From contig JANCRA010000060.1 of the NCBI GenBank assembly GCA_024362935.1, positions 1,056,501 through 1,120,500 of the forward strand: 64,000 nt of DNA, read 5' to 3'. This stretch comes from Setophaga petechia. Lineage: Eukaryota > Chordata > Aves > Passeriformes > Parulidae. The notes under the pieces were generated by a model, which was not told where the DNA came from, did not search any database, and was given only the letters and a program-made list of their open reading frames with translations. The first letter of the stretch is position 1; each line of letters begins with the position of its first letter. Shown piece after piece: positions 61,516 to 64,000 of the stretch. A program made the position numbers and the translations under genes.

Positions 61516-63485
61516 GACACTGGCCCCACACTGCAAAATGTTGCTCTGAGGAGTTGCTAGATTAAGTCTTCTCCTGTCCGCTTAGGTTTCTTCCATTGTC
61601 CTTACTGTTGTCATGCCCTGGGTTAGCCCTTCAGCATCTCCCAATGTATGATCACATGGACTGGACGTTTCTGGAAGGCTTGGTTCTGTCAGCACCAGGA
61701 AATCCTTGGGCATGCCAGGTCAAGTTTAGCAGTTCCTGGCCTTTCGGTGTGCAGTCCTCTTCCTGAGAGCCACAAGATTGAGTGCTCAGTGAAAGGGCTG
61801 TGACATGTGTGAGGAACTGCTACATGGGGCAGTAAGACTCTTCATTCTCCTTCTGGAGGCAGAGTTGGCTTGAGGTAGGAAAACATCACTCCTGTGCTGT
61901 GGCAAGATCTGGTCCGAAGGAAGGTGCTGCCTCATCAGGAATAATCCGACTGCTATGGGGCCAGCCTTGTTCACCTCTGCAGACTGTTGGCTGGAGGTGA
62001 CAGAGTTGTTCTGACGTCCCACAGTGCTGTTGATAGAGGGCTGTGAAAGTGGAGAGGTTCAAAACTGTAGAGCTGTGCAGCAGCATGTAAGACCAGCCCT
62101 GTGCTGAGTACCCATCCACACCATGATGCTGGGTACAACAGGAAGCCCACACACCTAATAACAAACAGGTAAACAACCACTTTGGCATCCTCTTAATGAG
62201 GGCCATATCTTCTGGAGCAGTGACCCCAGTGGCCTTGCAGCTCCTGTTTGCTACAGACAGCATGAGCTGACACCAGCTTTGCTGAGGAGCTCCTGAGCCT
62301 ATGCTCAGAGTAACCTTCAAAACTCCAGCTCCTCGCACCCCCCTTCCTAATACCACATCCTTCCCAGACTACTCTACCAGGAACTAAATACCAGTTTGAC
62401 CCACCCTTCAGGTTTAACCCAGGTCTAAAGAAAGCCTACAACAGTCAGAAGTGCTCTTGTGATCAGGTAGACCCTTCCAGGCAGAGCAGCAGCAGTGCTG
62501 TGTGCTTGAGAAATGCTGGTACTGCCTTAGTAAACTGTGGTATCCATGCTCTTCCTTTGAGGTGTTTTCCTTGCTGGAAGCAGGTCTGCTGCAAAAAAGT
62601 GTGGTTTGGGATTACTGTTGCAGTGCAAAGTCTGCCAGTATCATGCAAGGCTGCATTTGTGTTTCTGTATCTCCCTCCCTTTCCAGTGGGGACCTGGGAT
62701 CATCCTCTCCAGACTGCAGTGGGGAGCTGAGCCCTGCCGACAGTGAGGTTTAGAGCTGATGCCTGAATCACTACCAGTGTGGGCGTGAGGTGCCATGTGC
62801 AGAGTCTTTCTAGGAGGGTTCCCAGAGCCTATGTTCAGATGAGTTTGAATGAACTCCAGAGCAGAAATTCAGTTTGTGCCCAGCTGAATAAAGGTTCCTC
62901 ATACCAGATGATCCTGTGGTCCAGGAAATCTTGCTCCCTTGTCAAGATAAGCTTTGTCAAGCATGCCCATGAAATGTGCCAGCGTTTGTATCACGTGCAC
63001 ACCCATCTCCATGTTTCATGCCTCTTAGCTTGTTCTGTCCTTCTCTAGTGCTGAACAACTTGTTCTTTCACATGTGAAGCTACTCCCCCAGAAGTGTAGA
63101 GACAGGCAGAGGTTACCAGCTCTGACACACTGTCCTGAGATTTGAATTGCTGAACAAGCTCAGGCTATCCTGTTGCCTGCCAAGGACTGGAGCAGCCACG
63201 TGGGACCTGCCCTCCTCTTCGGGCTGCAGGTGCCTGTGTCTGTGTCAGGCTTTGCCTGCAGCCACTGCAGTGGTGATCCGTGTTACTTCTTGCACTCAGC
63301 CAGTGGCAGTCAATCAAACCATAGGCATTTGCTGCTAATAAAAGTGAATGATTCTGGCAAGGGTTGTAAAACATGCTCATGAAAGACACTGGATATTATT
63401 GTCTTTGCCAACAGATTTGTAAATACCAATCAGTAAAGTAGCTTTTCCTCTGTTCTAATAGTAATAAATACAATCTTCATGGCTG
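61516..63485 (+). other. 3' untranslated region
   Basis: About 2 kb without exon-like sequence follows the stop. Candidate polyadenylation signals AATAAA are at 62887-62892, 63337-63342 and 63463-63468. The last is followed by T- and GT-rich sequence (about 63480-63520), so I favour an end near 63485. Confidence 0.65.
63463..63468 (+). terminator. Favoured polyadenylation signal
   Basis: AATAAA is followed within 30-60 bases by TGTATCTTTTGTG and TGTCTTTCTTGTG, a typical downstream GU/U-rich element. Confidence 0.55.
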
Positions 63486-64000
63486 TATCTTTTGTGAAGT
63501 GTCTTTCTTGTGAATTTCTGCAGCATGATTACATCTGCGTGGGGCTGCACATTTCAGCCTAAATGTCAGTGCTCTTAAGTAAGATTTGAGAATCAGCATG
63601 AAGTAAGCACTTGAAAACCATGCTTTGGGCTGGTTCTGGTCTTAATTCTCAGGCAACTACCAAAGGACACTTAATGAATCTTGGAAGAGAATGGTTTGAA
63701 ACAGGCAAAAGACAATACTGCTTTGCACGTATCTTCTGGAGCCTTTCAGGGTCATAAAGGTATGAGAGAAGTTTATGGGCAGTTGGAGGGTAAGAGGGAT
63801 ATTCTGCTGTGTCCGTTCTCCAGCAGCTGTGAGTGCTGCAGGTGGACTGCAGGAGGTGGCCACGCAGGCATCCTTTCCATGGCCTCCCGTGGGGTCTCTG
63901 CTGTTGGAGATGTAATTAATTGGGCTGTTAGGCTGACCTAATGGGGACATTTTTATGTTCAGACTAGAGCATTCTCTCATCTTTCCTTGCTGGTAGTCCA
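63486..64000. other. Downstream flank
   Basis: No feature is recognised between the favoured poly(A) site and the window edge. Confidence 0.6.

Noticed and set aside
61886..62356. 156-codon minus-strand open frame in the 3' UTR
   Set aside because: It is antisense to the UTR, with no domain and no promoter evidence.

Overview
This window looks like avian nuclear DNA. The evidence is one vertebrate gene with long GT-AG introns and a CpG-island promoter, several CR1 LINE copies, solo LTRs with intact 6-bp or 4-bp target-site duplications, a degraded class II endogenous retrovirus, and no SINEs that I recognise. The LTR types fit a songbird-like genome, but I infer this from memory of repeat families, not from a search.

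Layout. Positions 1-6781 hold the 5' part of a broken beta-like provirus on the minus strand: LTR, primer-binding site, gag, dUTPase/protease, pol, an unusual Cys-rich frame, and the start of env. The rest of env and the 3' LTR lie beyond the left edge. Positions 6782-9550 are featureless intergenic DNA. A CpG island at about 9560-10400 holds the first coding exon of the only host gene, which runs on the plus strand to a stop at 61513-61515 with a 3' UTR to about 63485.

The gene is a member of the ARHGAP39/Vilse family of Rho GTPase-activating proteins. I assembled ten coding exons whose phases all match: 9906-9916, 36735-37133, 45025-46327, 48830-49376, 50593-50682, 57551-57624, 59035-59234, 60158-60249, 60756-60925 and 61321-61515. 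They total 3081 nt, or 1026 residues plus stop. The order is two WW domains, a Ser/Pro-rich linker with paired YDEP motifs, a MyTH4 domain, a possible 30-residue basic cassette, and a RhoGAP domain with its arginine finger. The short N-terminus and divergent linker suggest an ARHGAP39 paralog rather than ARHGAP39 itself.

The introns carry two solo LTRs of one family in opposite orientation (15682-16070 and 33470-33854), a third solo LTR of a different type (53967-54327), CR1 copies at about 21640-23040, 25838-26210 and 52185-52470, and older LINE reverse-transcriptase remnants at about 20430-21480 and 23430-23770. They also carry a perfect 28-bp palindrome and a perfect 15-bp hairpin.
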